From Sinomonas notoginsengisoli (GTDB taxonomy: Bacteria; Actinomycetota; Actinomycetes; Actinomycetales; Micrococcaceae), in assembly GCF_021554725.1 (NCBI RefSeq), contig NZ_JAIZDP010000006.1:124001-188000 (forward strand): a stretch of DNA of 64,000 bases. The letters run 5' to 3'. Below are positions 1 to 8,572 of the stretch, piece after piece. The position numbers were made by a program, and so were the translations under genes. The notes below the pieces were generated by a model. That model made no database searches, had not been told where the DNA came from, and worked only from the letters and a program-made list of their open reading frames with translations. Numbering within the stretch: position 1 is the first letter of the stretch; each line of letters opens with the position of its first letter.

Positions 1-522
1 CGGGAACGCGGCCTCGCGGACCTCGTCGGGCCAGAGCAACGCCTGCAGGACCATGACGTCCCCGCGCACCCGCAGCGCCCCAAGGCGGGACTTCTGCCGA
101 AGGGCGAACTTCACCACAGCTGTCAGCTCGGTCCGCTCGAGGGTCTCACGGAGGAGCTGGTATGGCTTGGCGCCGATCTTCTCGGGCTCGAGGTAGTAGC
201 TCTTCTCGAAGTACATGGGGTCGATCTGATCGTCCGGGACGAACTCGACCACCTCGATCTCGCGGCTGCGCTCCACGGGCAGGGACTTCAGGTCCTCGTC
301 GGTGAGGACCACCGTGCGGCCGCCCTCCTCGTAGGCCTTGTCGATGTCCGCGAACTCGACCACCTCTCCGCAGACCTCGCAGCGGCGCTGGTAGCGGATG
401 CGGCCCTTGTCCCGATCATGGACCTGATGGAGCTTGAGGTCGTGGTCCTCGGTGGCACTGTAGACCTTCACGGGCACACTGACCAGGCCGAAGCTGATGG
501 CGCCCTTCCAGATAGAACGCAT
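1..522 (-). CDS. ku: Ku DNA-end-binding protein (3' end outside window)
   Basis: Homodimeric bacterial Ku binds double-strand break ends and recruits LigD for non-homologous end joining. The visible 174 codons start at an ATG at 522 with MRSIWKGAISFGLVSVPVKV, the canonical Ku N-terminus, and continue with a CEVCGEVVEF-type segment and the KSYYLEPEK strand of the Ku beta-barrel. The frame stays open to position 1, so roughly the C-terminal third of a typical 270-300 residue Ku lies beyond the left edge. It is divergent from ligD with 277 bp between them, the usual NHEJ arrangement. The ribosome binding site is weak, but family alignment fixes the start. Identification is secure; the C-terminal tail that contacts LigD cannot be judged. 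Confidence 0.96.
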   Translation of the reverse strand, partial: MRSIWKGAISFGLVSVPVKVYSATEDHDLKLHQVHDRDKGRIRYQRRCEVCGEVVEFADIDKAYEEGGRTVVLTDEDLKSLPVERSREIEVVEFVPDDQIDPMYFEKSYYLEPEKIGAKPYQLLRETLERTELTAVVKFALRQKSRLGALRVRGDVMVLQALLWPDEVREAAFP

Positions 523-625
523 GTGCCTAAGTGAACCGCACATTCGCGGGCTTGGATAGCCGCAACCCCCGCCCGGCGAGGCTTTCGGCGAGGCTTTCGG
601 CCAGTCAACGGCGTTGGGGCAGAGC

Positions 626-754
626 TCAGAAGTCCGTGCGCAGGATCTTCCGGACGTCGTGCGGGGCCGTCACCTTGGCGTGGCCCACGTCGGGGATCTC
701 CTTGACGGGCTTGGCGAGCATCGGTTCGACCGGCGGCATCACGGGTAGATCCAT
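626..754 (-). pseudogene. 42-codon relic of an ATP-dependent DNA ligase (LigC N-terminus)
   Basis: A short frame begins MDLPVMPPVEPMLAKPVKEI, which matches what I recall as the usual start of LigC-type ATP-dependent ligases. It then diverges and stops after DVRKILRTDF. The region that should follow, with the catalytic KWDG lysine motif, is absent, so it cannot be an active ligase. A good Shine-Dalgarno GGAGGA lies about 10 nt before the ATG, so the peptide may still be translated. It sits between divergent ku and ligD and points away from ligD. I read it as the remnant of a third NHEJ gene lost by internal deletion. A small real protein that keeps only the ligase N-terminal segment is the alternative. 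Confidence 0.55.
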
Positions 755-799
755 GGGGACATCTTCCTCCGGAACCGGAGCCCATGGGAGGGTAGCCGC

Positions 800-3442
800 A
801 TGGCAGCTCAGCGCGCGACCATCGAGGTCGAGGGCCGCCGGATCAGCCTGTCCAATCTGGACAAGGTCCTGTATCCGGCTGCTGGCACTAACAAGGGCGA
901 TGTCATCGAGTACTACCGCATGGTGGCCCCGGTCATGATCCCGGCCGTCCGCGACCGGCCCGCGACCCGCAAGCGGTGGGTGCACGGCGTGGGCACGGAG
1001 GAGGAGCCCGGCGAGGTGTTCTTCCAGAAGAACCTGGACAAGTCCACGCCGGAGTGGGTCGAGCGCGTGACGCTCCACCACCGCAACTCGGTCAACTCGT
1101 ACCCGCTGGTCAATGACCTCCCGACCCTCATCTGGCTCGCCCAGATCGCAGCGCTCGAGATCCACGTTCCCCAGTGGCGCGCGGTCACGACGGACACGAT
1201 GATCAACCCCGACCGGCTCGTGATCGACCTCGACCCCGGCCCGGGCGCCGGCCTGCCCGAGTGCGTCGAGGTCGCACAGCTCGTCAAACCGATCTTCGAC
1301 GACATGGGCCTCCTCTCCGTGCCCGTCACCTCGGGCTCGAAGGGCATCCACCTCTACGCGAAGCTCGACGGCCGCCAGGAGTGGGAGGCCGTCTCCGCCG
1401 TGGCCCGCGAGCTCGCGAAGTCCCTCGAGGCGGACCACCCGGACCTCGTGGTCGCGGACCAGAAGAAGACCCTCCGCGCGGGGCGGGTCCTGGTGGACTG
1501 GAGCCAGAACAGCGGACAGAAGACCACGATCGCGCCCTACTCCATGCGCGGGCGGTTCCAGCCGATGGTCGCCGCGCCCCGGACGTGGGAGGAGATCAGC
1601 TCCCCTGATCTAGCACATGTGCGCTACAACGAGATGGCCGACCGCCTCGAGACGTTCGGCGACCTGTTCGCCCCCCTCCACCCGCCTGCACTGCCCGAGG
1701 CGCACGACGCCGGCCGGTCATCCCGCCCGCGCTCACGCGCCACTGCCGGTGCTCGCCGCGGCGGCTCGCGCTCCTCCGGGGAGGACGACGACGGCGGGGA
1801 CCGCGCGCCGTCGTCCGCGCTCTCTGCGCGAGGCGACGCGGAAGGCGACCGCCTCACCGACTACCGGGCCAAGCGGGACGCCGCGAAGACCCCGGAACCC
1901 GTGCCGCTCCAGGCCCCGACAGCGGGCGCCGACGATGCCTTCGTGATCCACGAGCACCACGCGCGCCGGCTGCACTGGGACCTGCGGCTCGAGCGAGAGG
2001 GGGTGCTGGCGTCGTTTGCGATCCCCAAGGGCATCCCCACCACGACCGGTCGGAACAATCTCGCCGTGCACACCGAGGACCATCCGATCGAATACCTCAC
2101 GTTCTCCGGATCCATCCCCACGGGCGAGTACGGCGCCGGCGAGATGTCCGTGTGGGACACCGGCACGTACGAGGCGGAGAAGTGGCGCGAGGACGAGATC
2201 GTCGTGGTGCTGCACGGACGGCCGGGAGGGGGCCTCGAGTCGGTCGCGGAGGGGCTGGGGCACACGGGCGAGGGGGTGCGGCTCGCACTCATCCGGACCG
2301 GCGAGGGGAGCTCCGGCAAGGAGAACTGGCTCGCGCACCTCATGAAGGACCAGGCGAAGGGGCACTGGCGGACCACCACCAGGGGCGCTGCGGGCGCGTC
2401 GGCCGGGGCAACATCCGGTGCGCGCGAAACCGAGTCGCCTGACGCCGAGGCGGGGTCAGCGCGGATCGGCCCGGCGCCCGAGCCCATGCTCGCCCAGACC
2501 GGAACAGCGGCGCTCGTCCGGGGCGAGGAGTGGGCGTTCGAGATGAAGTGGGACGGGATCCGCGCGATCGTGGACGCCCGTGCCGAGCCGCTCCGCCTCC
2601 TGAGTCGCAAGGGGATCAACCAGGCGGCCACGTACCCCGAGTTGGGTGCGCTCATCGAGCTCGGCCCCGCAGTGCTCGACGGCGAAATCGTGGCTCTCGA
2701 TGGACGGGGCCGGCCCAACTTCGGGCTGCTCCAGCAGCGCATGAACCTGACCCGCCCCGCCGACGTCGAGCGGGCCCGCCGCGAGGTCCCCGTGCGGATC
2801 GTGCTGTTCGACCTCCTCGAGTACGAGGGCAGGGATCTCACCCGTCTGCCGTTCCGCGAGCGCCGTGCGGCCCTCGAGCTCCTCGCCGAGGGCGGCCTGC
2901 CGGAGAACGCCCAGCTCTCGCCGCTGTTCGGTGCGGCCAGCGGCGCCCGTGACGACGCCGAGCACGTCCTCGCCGCCTCGGCCGAGCACGGCCTCGAGGG
3001 CATCGTGGCCAAACGCCTTGGCACCCGGTACGAGCCGGGCCGCCGCTCGGGCGCGTGGGTCAAGATCAAGAACGAGCGGACCCAGGAAGTCGTCGTCGCC
3101 GGCTGGCGGGAGGGCAACGGGAGCCGGGCAGCGACGATCGGCTCCCTGCTCCTGGGCATCCCTGACGACGCCGGGCGGCTGGCGTACGCGGGGCGGGTCG
3201 GCTCGGGCTTCACCGAGGGCATGCTCGCCGAGATCGCGCGGCGCCTGCACGCCCTCGAGCGGAAGACGTCGCCGCTCGAAGACGTTCCGGCCGCCGACGC
3301 GCGGGATGCTCACTGGGTGAGGCCGAAGCTCGTGGGCGAGGTCACGTACTCGGAGATGACCTCCGGCGGGAGGCTCCGGCACCCGGTGTGGCGCGGGTGG
3401 CGTCCGGACAAGGACCCTGCGGACGTGGTCCTGAGCGTGTGA
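800..3442 (+). CDS. ligD: Multifunctional NHEJ DNA ligase D (Pol-PE-Lig)
   Basis: LigD processes and seals broken DNA ends held by Ku. The 880-residue protein has the actinobacterial domain order. The primase-polymerase comes first (about 1-300), with the metal-binding DLDPGPG near residue 143 and SGSKGIH after it. A low-complexity Arg/Ser/Ala linker follows. The 3'-phosphoesterase comes next (about 375-510), with HHARRLHWDLRLE carrying the active-site His/Arg/Asp residues. The ATP-dependent ligase is last (about 560-880), with nucleophile Lys583 in EMKWDGIR and the VDGEIV-type and KIKNE motifs. The ATG at 800 follows a GGGAGG ribosome binding site. It is divergent from ku. All three active sites look intact. 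Confidence 0.97.
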   Translation: MAAQRATIEVEGRRISLSNLDKVLYPAAGTNKGDVIEYYRMVAPVMIPAVRDRPATRKRWVHGVGTEEEPGEVFFQKNLDKSTPEWVERVTLHHRNSVNSYPLVNDLPTLIWLAQIAALEIHVPQWRAVTTDTMINPDRLVIDLDPGPGAGLPECVEVAQLVKPIFDDMGLLSVPVTSGSKGIHLYAKLDGRQEWEAVSAVARELAKSLEADHPDLVVADQKKTLRAGRVLVDWSQNSGQKTTIAPYSMRGRFQPMVAAPRTWEEISSPDLAHVRYNEMADRLETFGDLFAPLHPPALPEAHDAGRSSRPRSRATAGARRGGSRSSGEDDDGGDRAPSSALSARGDAEGDRLTDYRAKRDAAKTPEPVPLQAPTAGADDAFVIHEHHARRLHWDLRLEREGVLASFAIPKGIPTTTGRNNLAVHTEDHPIEYLTFSGSIPTGEYGAGEMSVWDTGTYEAEKWREDEIVVVLHGRPGGGLESVAEGLGHTGEGVRLALIRTGEGSSGKENWLAHLMKDQAKGHWRTTTRGAAGASAGATSGARETESPDAEAGSARIGPAPEPMLAQTGTAALVRGEEWAFEMKWDGIRAIVDARAEPLRLLSRKGINQAATYPELGALIELGPAVLDGEIVALDGRGRPNFGLLQQRMNLTRPADVERARREVPVRIVLFDLLEYEGRDLTRLPFRERRAALELLAEGGLPENAQLSPLFGAASGARDDAEHVLAASAEHGLEGIVAKRLGTRYEPGRRSGAWVKIKNERTQEVVVAGWREGNGSRAATIGSLLLGIPDDAGRLAYAGRVGSGFTEGMLAEIARRLHALERKTSPLEDVPAADARDAHWVRPKLVGEVTYSEMTSGGRLRHPVWRGWRPDKDPADVVLSV

Positions 3443-3445
3443 GGT

Positions 3446-4243
3446 TCAGGGGATGAGGTACTCGGCGTCGGGGGCGTCGCTGATGAACATGTAGCCGGGT
3501 GCGTGGGTGATCGCGAAGGGTGGCTTGGACGCCAGCAGGGCCGCCTGCGGGGTGACTCCGCAGGCCCAGAGGACGGGGACGTCGCCTGACTCGGGCGTGA
3601 CCGCGTCCCCGTAGTCGGGGTGGGCGAGGTCGGCAATGCCCAGAGCCCGCGGATCGCCCACGTGGACCGGGGCCCCGTGGACAGCGGGCATGCGGGCGCT
3701 CAGCCGGACGGCCGTGTCAACAAGGTCCTCGGGAATGTACCGCATCGAGACGACCATCGGTCCGTGCATCCGGCCCGCAGGGCGGCACGCGATCTTCGTG
3801 CGGTACATGGAGACGTTCCTTCCCTGGTCAACATGCCTGAGGGGAATGCCTGCCTCCACCAGCGGCGACTCGAAGGTGAAGCTGCAGCCGATGAGGAACG
3901 TCACGAGGTCCTCGCGCCACACGTCGACGACGTCGGCGGGCTCCCCGTCGAGGCGGCCGTCCCGCCACACCCGGTAGCGGGGGATGTCGGTGCGCAGGTC
4001 AGCCTCGGAGGCGAGCGCCGTCGTCGTCGATCCCGGGTCTGTCACGTCTAGGACGGGGCATGGCTTCGGGTTGCGCTGGCAGAACAGCAGGACGTCGTAG
4101 GCCCAGTCGGCGGGGACCGAGATCATGTTCAGCTGCGTGTACCCGGTGGCCCACCCTGAAGTGGGTACCGCCAGACCGCCGCGGAACGCCGCCCTGGCCT
4201 GCTGCGGGGTGGTGGATTGCGGGACCAGGTCCATGGTCGTCAA
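3446..4243 (-). CDS. Putative hydro-lyase, DUF1445 / YcsI family
   Basis: 265 residues of the DUF1445 (UPF0317, YcsI) family, whose members are annotated as putative hydro-lyases; a mammalian relative is D-glutamate cyclase, which interconverts D-glutamate and 5-oxo-D-proline. Visible family segments are [20 protein letters not shown] near the N-terminus, the [10 protein letters not shown] block at about 115-125, and a Pro/Gly-rich C-terminus with [10 protein letters not shown]. The start is a TTG at 4243: AAGGAG sits 6 nt upstream, whereas the next ATG (4234) is too far from it. It ends 3 nt past ligD on the opposite strand and lies downstream of the MFS carrier. The pxp neighbourhood supports a role in 5-oxoproline or D-glutamate metabolism, but the exact reaction is inferred. 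Confidence 0.88.
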   Translation of the reverse strand: MTTMDLVPQSTTPQQARAAFRGGLAVPTSGWATGYTQLNMISVPADWAYDVLLFCQRNPKPCPVLDVTDPGSTTTALASEADLRTDIPRYRVWRDGRLDGEPADVVDVWREDLVTFLIGCSFTFESPLVEAGIPLRHVDQGRNVSMYRTKIACRPAGRMHGPMVVSMRYIPEDLVDTAVRLSARMPAVHGAPVHVGDPRALGIADLAHPDYGDAVTPESGDVPVLWACGVTPQAALLASKPPFAITHAPGYMFISDAPDAEYLIP

Positions 4244-4299
4244 AGCTGGCTCCTTCTTCGGTGGGTGGAGTTGTTCGGTGGATTGATTGGTGTGATTGA

Positions 4300-5562
4300 T
4301 CAGGCGAGTTCGCGGTTCTTCGTCTCAGGCAGGCCAAGCAGTGCCAGCGCCGCGATGCCGTACCCCGCGGCACCGAAGACCATAGCTCCGCCCACGCCGA
4401 GCGTCGTGGCGAGGAACCCCACGAGGGTCGGGAAGAACGCCCCGACGGCCCGGCCGAAGTTGTACGTGAAGCCCTGGCCTGTCCCGCGCAGCTGGGCGGG
4501 GTAGAGCTCGGACAGGAACGAGCCGAACCCGCTGAAGATCGCGGACATGAAGAAGCCGAGCGGGAAGCCGAGGATGAGCACCAGCGTGCTGGCACCAGCG
4601 GGGATGTTGACGTAGGCGAAGATGATCAGCGCCGAGAGGACCGAGAACAGCAGGAAGGTCTTCTTCCGGCCGAGGCGGTCGGTGAGGTACCCGCCGGAGA
4701 CGTACCCGATGAAGGCCCCGGAGATGAGGAAGGTCAGGTAGCCGCCGGTGCCCACGACGCTGAGGCCCCGGTCCACCTTGAGGTAGGTCGGGATCCAGGA
4801 GGCGAGGGTGTAGTAGCCGCCCTGGACTCCCGTGGCCAGGAGCGCGGCGAAGAACGTGGTGCGGCCCAGGCTTCCGGTGAAGATCTCACGGAAGCTGCCG
4901 CGCTTCTCGCTCGAGAGCCGCCGCTCCGTGGCCTCGTCGGCGTCCTTGACGTTCCGGCGCAGGAACAGGAGCAGGAGGGCCGGGAGCGCACCGGTCCAGA
5001 AGAGCACGCGCCAGGCGGTATCCGGCGGCACGAGGCTGTAGACCAAGGTGTAGGCGAGGACAGAGAGCGCCCACCCGACCGCCCACGAGCTCTGGATGAA
5101 CGCCACAGCACGCCCACGGTACTTCGGCTTCGCGTATTCGGCCACGAGGATGGCGCCCGTGGCCCACTCGCCGCCGAACCCGAGGCCTTGCAGCGTGCGG
5201 AACACCAGGAGCTGCTCGAAGCTGCCGGCGAAGCCGCACAGGACCGTGAACAGGGCGAACGTCCCCACGGTGATCATGAGGGTCTTGGTGCGTCCGATCC
5301 GGTCAACGAGGATCCCGGCCAACGCACCGCCGACCGCCGAGACGACGAGCGTGACGGTCGTCAAGAGGCCGGCCTCGCCGGTCGAGATGTGGAAGTAGGC
5401 ACCAATCGCGACGAGCGAGAGGGGCAGCACCTGGAAGTCGTAGGAATCGAGGGCGTACCCGCCGAAGGCACCGAGCCAGGCCTTGCGGCCGCGCTCCCCG
5501 AGGGTGCGGTACCAGGCGAAGCGCCCAGTATCCTCACTGGTCTGGTTCTCGAGATGGGACAT
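4300..5562 (-). CDS. MFS transporter, metabolite:H+ symporter type
   Basis: A 420-residue major facilitator protein with twelve predicted membrane spans. The loop 2-3 signature reads [12 protein letters not shown], the second half has a matching [14 protein letters not shown], and [13 protein letters not shown] lies in helix 4, typical of the sialate/benzoate/metabolite:H+ symporter branch. The start is placed at the ATG at 5562 because GTGAGG lies 6 nt upstream; an upstream in-frame GTG is part of that ribosome binding site. It is divergent from pxpA across a region with two palindromic operators and is followed by the DUF1445 gene. Uptake of 5-oxoproline or a related acid is the likely role, inferred only from context; the substrate cannot be read from the sequence. 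Confidence 0.88.
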   Translation of the reverse strand: MSHLENQTSEDTGRFAWYRTLGERGRKAWLGAFGGYALDSYDFQVLPLSLVAIGAYFHISTGEAGLLTTVTLVVSAVGGALAGILVDRIGRTKTLMITVGTFALFTVLCGFAGSFEQLLVFRTLQGLGFGGEWATGAILVAEYAKPKYRGRAVAFIQSSWAVGWALSVLAYTLVYSLVPPDTAWRVLFWTGALPALLLLFLRRNVKDADEATERRLSSEKRGSFREIFTGSLGRTTFFAALLATGVQGGYYTLASWIPTYLKVDRGLSVVGTGGYLTFLISGAFIGYVSGGYLTDRLGRKKTFLLFSVLSALIIFAYVNIPAGASTLVLILGFPLGFFMSAIFSGFGSFLSELYPAQLRGTGQGFTYNFGRAVGAFFPTLVGFLATTLGVGGAMVFGAAGYGIAALALLGLPETKNRELA

Positions 5563-5668
5563 GGCAAACCTCACGGATCTTGGGGCGGACGCCCGGGGGA
5601 CTCTGTTCGACTCTGCTTGCCGGGCGGCGCCACTGCGTCATCGCCCGAGGTCCCACCAGCGTAGAGGT

Positions 5669-5679
5669 TTGTTCAACAA
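5669..5679. promoter_or_regulatory. Operator palindrome 1 (TTGTTCAACAA)
   Basis: The 11-bp odd palindrome TTGTTCAACAA lies between the divergent MFS and pxpA genes, nearer the MFS start. It fits the general FadR-subfamily operator TNGTNNNACNA. Identical or complementary copies lie at 5738, 11127 and 11151. The likely ligand protein is the GntR regulator encoded at 10364. Confidence 0.7.
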
Positions 5680-5735
5680 TATGTCTAGGGATTTCCGTGA
5701 CCCAGTTCACGGAATCGTCGTGGAGCGCCGAAAAT

Positions 5736-5750
5736 TATTGTTGAACAATA
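5736..5750. promoter_or_regulatory. Operator palindrome 2 (TATTGTTGAACAATA)
   Basis: A perfect 15-bp palindrome, TATTGTTGAACAATA, lies about 50 nt before the pxpA start, with its centre 69 bp from operator 1. Its AT-richness stands out in this GC-rich DNA, as expected for a promoter-proximal operator controlling pxpA and the genes after it. Confidence 0.72.
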
Positions 5751-5801
5751 TGGCCAGGTGATGCATGCTGGATACACATACCCCTGAGACGGAGATCACT
5801 C

Positions 5802-6557
5802 ATGGCAAGCATCGACCTCAACAGCGACGTCGGCGAGTCGTTCGGAAACTGGACCTTCGGCGACGACGCCGCGATCTTCACCAGCGTCTCGAGCGCCAAC
5901 GTGGCGTGCGGCTTCCACGCGGGGGATCCCCGCCAGATCCGCCACACGTGCCTCGCAGCCGCGGACGCCGGCGTGGTGGTCGGTGCGCACCCCGGCTACC
6001 GCGACCTTGCCGGGTTTGGCCGTCGCTTCATTGACGTGCCGGCGAACGAGCTCACCGACGAGGTCATCTACCAGATCGGCGCGCTCCAGGGGCTGGCCCG
6101 CGCGTCAGGCACCGACGTGCGCTACGTCAAGCCGCACGGCGCCCTGTACAACGCGATCGTGCACCATGAGGCGCAGGCGAAGGCCGTCGTGAAGGCGGTG
6201 GCCGAGGTCGCGCCGGACCTGCCACTGCTCGTCCTGCCCAACTCCGAGATCCAGCGTGCGGCCGAGGCGGCGGGCTTGAGGACGGTCTTCGAGGCGTTCG
6301 CCGACCGCGCCTACACCCCGGAGGGAACTCTCGTCTCGCGCCGCGAGCCCGGCTCAGTGCTGCACGATGTCGACGCGATCGTCCAGCACGTCCTGCGCAT
6401 CCTCGACGGCGGGGTCAAGGCGATCGACGGCACCCGCGTCACCCTCGAGGCGCACAGCATCTGCGTCCACGGCGACACCCCGGGTGCCGTGGAGATGGCA
6501 GCAAGGATCCGCGAGGCCATCACGGCCGCCGGCGTCGAGATCGCGAGCTTCGCGTGA
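5802..6557 (+). CDS. pxpA: 5-oxoprolinase subunit A (LamB/YcsF family)
   Basis: PxpA is the LamB/YcsF subunit of the bacterial PxpABC 5-oxoprolinase, which opens 5-oxoproline to glutamate at the cost of ATP. The 251-residue protein begins [14 protein letters not shown] and has [10 protein letters not shown] (about 34-43), [15 protein letters not shown] (about 62-76) and [10 protein letters not shown] (about 106-115), all family hallmarks with the conserved Asp/His cluster. Length is normal. The ATG at 5802 follows GGAGATCACTC. Its stop overlaps the next start by 4 nt (GTGA), so it is translationally coupled to the fused PxpB-PxpC. Control by the palindromes upstream is likely. Confidence 0.95.
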   Translation: MASIDLNSDVGESFGNWTFGDDAAIFTSVSSANVACGFHAGDPRQIRHTCLAAADAGVVVGAHPGYRDLAGFGRRFIDVPANELTDEVIYQIGALQGLARASGTDVRYVKPHGALYNAIVHHEAQAKAVVKAVAEVAPDLPLLVLPNSEIQRAAEAAGLRTVFEAFADRAYTPEGTLVSRREPGSVLHDVDAIVQHVLRILDGGVKAIDGTRVTLEAHSICVHGDTPGAVEMAARIREAITAAGVEIASFA

Positions 6558-8572
6558 AGCGCCGATCTACCGTAGCGCGGCGGGCCGCGGACCACCGTGT
6601 CACGATGAGGGCACCGGTAGGGCGCGCCGCCGGCGAGCCCCAGGACGCTGAAACCCGGAACGCTGAGCCCGCGCACCCCATCGTGGGCCTGCGCCCCGCC
6701 GGGGACCGCGCCGTCCTCGTCGAGCTCCGCTCCCTCGCCGCGGTCCTCACTCTCACCTCGCAGCTCGCCGCGGCCGAGCACGCCGGCGACATCGACGTCG
6801 TCGACGTCGTCGCGGCGGCGACCACGGTGCTCATCGTCGCCCCCTCCGGGCAGGAACTCGCGCGAGCCGCTGCCTACGTGCGAGCCCTCCGACCCGCGCA
6901 GCTCGACCCCGCCGAGCGGGCCCCCGGGCGGCTCGTGCGCATCGAGACCGTCTACGACGGCGCCGACCTCGACGAGGCCGCCCGGCTCGCCGACCTCTCC
7001 CCCGAAGGCCTCGTCGCGGCGCACACCCAGGCCGTGTGGGACGCCGCGTTCGGCGGCTTCGCGCCCGGGTTCACCTACCTGACGCACGACGCCGCGCCCT
7101 CCGTTCCGCGGCGCACCTCGCCCCGCACGGCGGTCCCCGCAGGCTCCGTGGCCGTCGCGGGTACCTACTCGGCCGTCTATCCCGGGGAGTCGCCGGGCGG
7201 CTGGCAGCTGATCGGGCGGACCGACGCACCCATGTGGGACCTCGGTCGCGACGAGCCCGCGCTTGTCCAGCCCGGCGACAGGGTGCAGTTCGCCCCGGTG
7301 CGCGAGTCCGCGACCGTCTCCACCGCTCCGACGGCGGCATCCGACGCCTCTGCATCCGACGCCGCAGCATCCGCTCCCGCGTCCTCCGGCCCACGGCGAG
7401 TTGAACCGGCCCAGAGGCCCTCGCATCCAGCAGAAGGCGGCCCTTCCGAGAGCGGCGAGGGAAGCTCCGAGGTGGGCCGGGCCGCCAAGTCTGGGCTCGT
7501 CGTCGTGAGTCCGGGCCTGCAGACCACGGTTCAGGACTTGGGCCGGCCCGGCCGCGCAGCACTCGGCGTGAGCCCGGCCGGGGCACTGGACCGCGGCGCG
7601 CTGCGGCGGGCCAATCGGATCGTTGGCAACGGCGCCGGCGCCGCGGGGCTCGAGTCGCTCTTCGGCGGGCTCGAGCTGCGCGCGGCGGAGGACCAGGTCA
7701 TCGCCGTCACGGGCGCTCGGGTACCACTGACGATCACCACCGCGGCCCGCCCGAGTGGACCAGAGACCCCGCCATCGACCGCCGATGACCCCGCAACACA
7801 GGGACATGACCCCGCAACGCAGGGACATGACCCCGCAACGGAAGGGCCGGCGGTGCGGGAGGCGCCCCTCGATACCCCGTTCGCCCTCCTGGCCGGCGAG
7901 ACGCTCGCCGTGGGCGCCCCGACGCAGGGCCTGCGCACCTACGTCGCGGTGCGCGGGGGGTTCGATGTGCCGCACCTGCTCGGCAGCGCGAGCGCGGACT
8001 CGCTCTCGGGCATCGGCCCGGCACCGCTGGCCGCCGGGGACACGATTGCGGTGCTGCCCCCACGGGGTGCCCACGTAGTCGGTTTCCCGGAGGTCCCGCC
8101 GCCGCTGCCCGGCGCATCGGGCGAGAGCACCGAAGGCAACGCACCAGGGAATGCCGTCACCGCGCTGCGCGTCATCCCCGGGCCGCGGCAGGACTGGTTC
8201 ACCCAGGAGTCCCTCGCCTCGTTCGCCGAGCAGGAGTGGACCGTCACGCCCCAGTCCAACCGCGTCGGCGTGCGGCTCGACGGCACGCCGCTGGCACGCT
8301 CCCGCGAGGGGGAGCTCGTGAGCGAGGGGACCGTGCGCGGTGCCATCCAGGTCCCTGCGAGCGGCCTGCCCGTGCTGTTCCTCGCCGACGCCCCGGTGAC
8401 CGGCGGATATCCGGTGATCGGCGTCGTCGTGAGCGCGGATCTCGATCTGGCCGCCCAGCTGCCCCCCGGCGCGAAGGTGCGCTTCGTCCCCCAGAACCCC
8501 CAGAACCCTCAGAGCTCCCAGAGCCCGCAGACCCGGGATGCCGGTACCTCGGAAGGAACCCCCCATGCGTAG
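6554..8572 (+). CDS. pxpBC: Fused 5-oxoprolinase subunits B and C (KipI-KipA fusion)
   Basis: 672 residues joining PxpB (KipI/AHS1, about 40-245, starting [14 protein letters not shown] and containing [10 protein letters not shown]) to PxpC (KipA/AHS2, about 315-655, starting [17 protein letters not shown] and containing [10 protein letters not shown] and GYPVIGVV). The halves are separate genes in many bacteria. The same two folds form the carboxyltransferase unit of urea carboxylase. A Ser/Ala/Pro/Glu-rich linker joins them, and residues about 411-431 carry three in-frame 7-residue repeats (DPATQGH-like) created by a 21-bp DNA repeat. The GTG start overlaps the pxpA stop, and the 3' end overlaps the next gene by 8 nt. 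The first 40 residues are not conserved, so the true start could be a little later. Confidence 0.93.
   Translation: MKRRSTVARRAADHRVTMRAPVGRAAGEPQDAETRNAEPAHPIVGLRPAGDRAVLVELRSLAAVLTLTSQLAAAEHAGDIDVVDVVAAATTVLIVAPSGQELARAAAYVRALRPAQLDPAERAPGRLVRIETVYDGADLDEAARLADLSPEGLVAAHTQAVWDAAFGGFAPGFTYLTHDAAPSVPRRTSPRTAVPAGSVAVAGTYSAVYPGESPGGWQLIGRTDAPMWDLGRDEPALVQPGDRVQFAPVRESATVSTAPTAASDASASDAAASAPASSGPRRVEPAQRPSHPAEGGPSESGEGSSEVGRAAKSGLVVVSPGLQTTVQDLGRPGRAALGVSPAGALDRGALRRANRIVGNGAGAAGLESLFGGLELRAAEDQVIAVTGARVPLTITTAARPSGPETPPSTADDPATQGHDPATQGHDPATEGPAVREAPLDTPFALLAGETLAVGAPTQGLRTYVAVRGGFDVPHLLGSASADSLSGIGPAPLAAGDTIAVLPPRGAHVVGFPEVPPPLPGASGESTEGNAPGNAVTALRVIPGPRQDWFTQESLASFAEQEWTVTPQSNRVGVRLDGTPLARSREGELVSEGTVRGAIQVPASGLPVLFLADAPVTGGYPVIGVVVSADLDLAAQLPPGAKVRFVPQNPQNPQSSQSPQTRDAGTSEGTPHA
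7784..7846 (-). repeat. 21-bp tandem repeat, three units, inside pxpC
   Basis: Three head-to-tail units with an exact 21-bp period. On the minus strand two units begin GGGGTCATGTCCC and the third is partly diverged. They encode the 7-residue repeat DPATQGH in frame on the plus strand. The unit belongs to the dispersed GGGGTSAYNTC family seen at several loci in this window. Confidence 0.9.

Noticed and set aside
755-1438. Long minus-strand frame opposite ligD, of which the LigC relic is the 3' end
   Set aside because: The part opposite ligD is a GC-rich antisense shadow with no family resemblance. Only the last 42 codons, with their own ribosome binding site, resemble a ligase.
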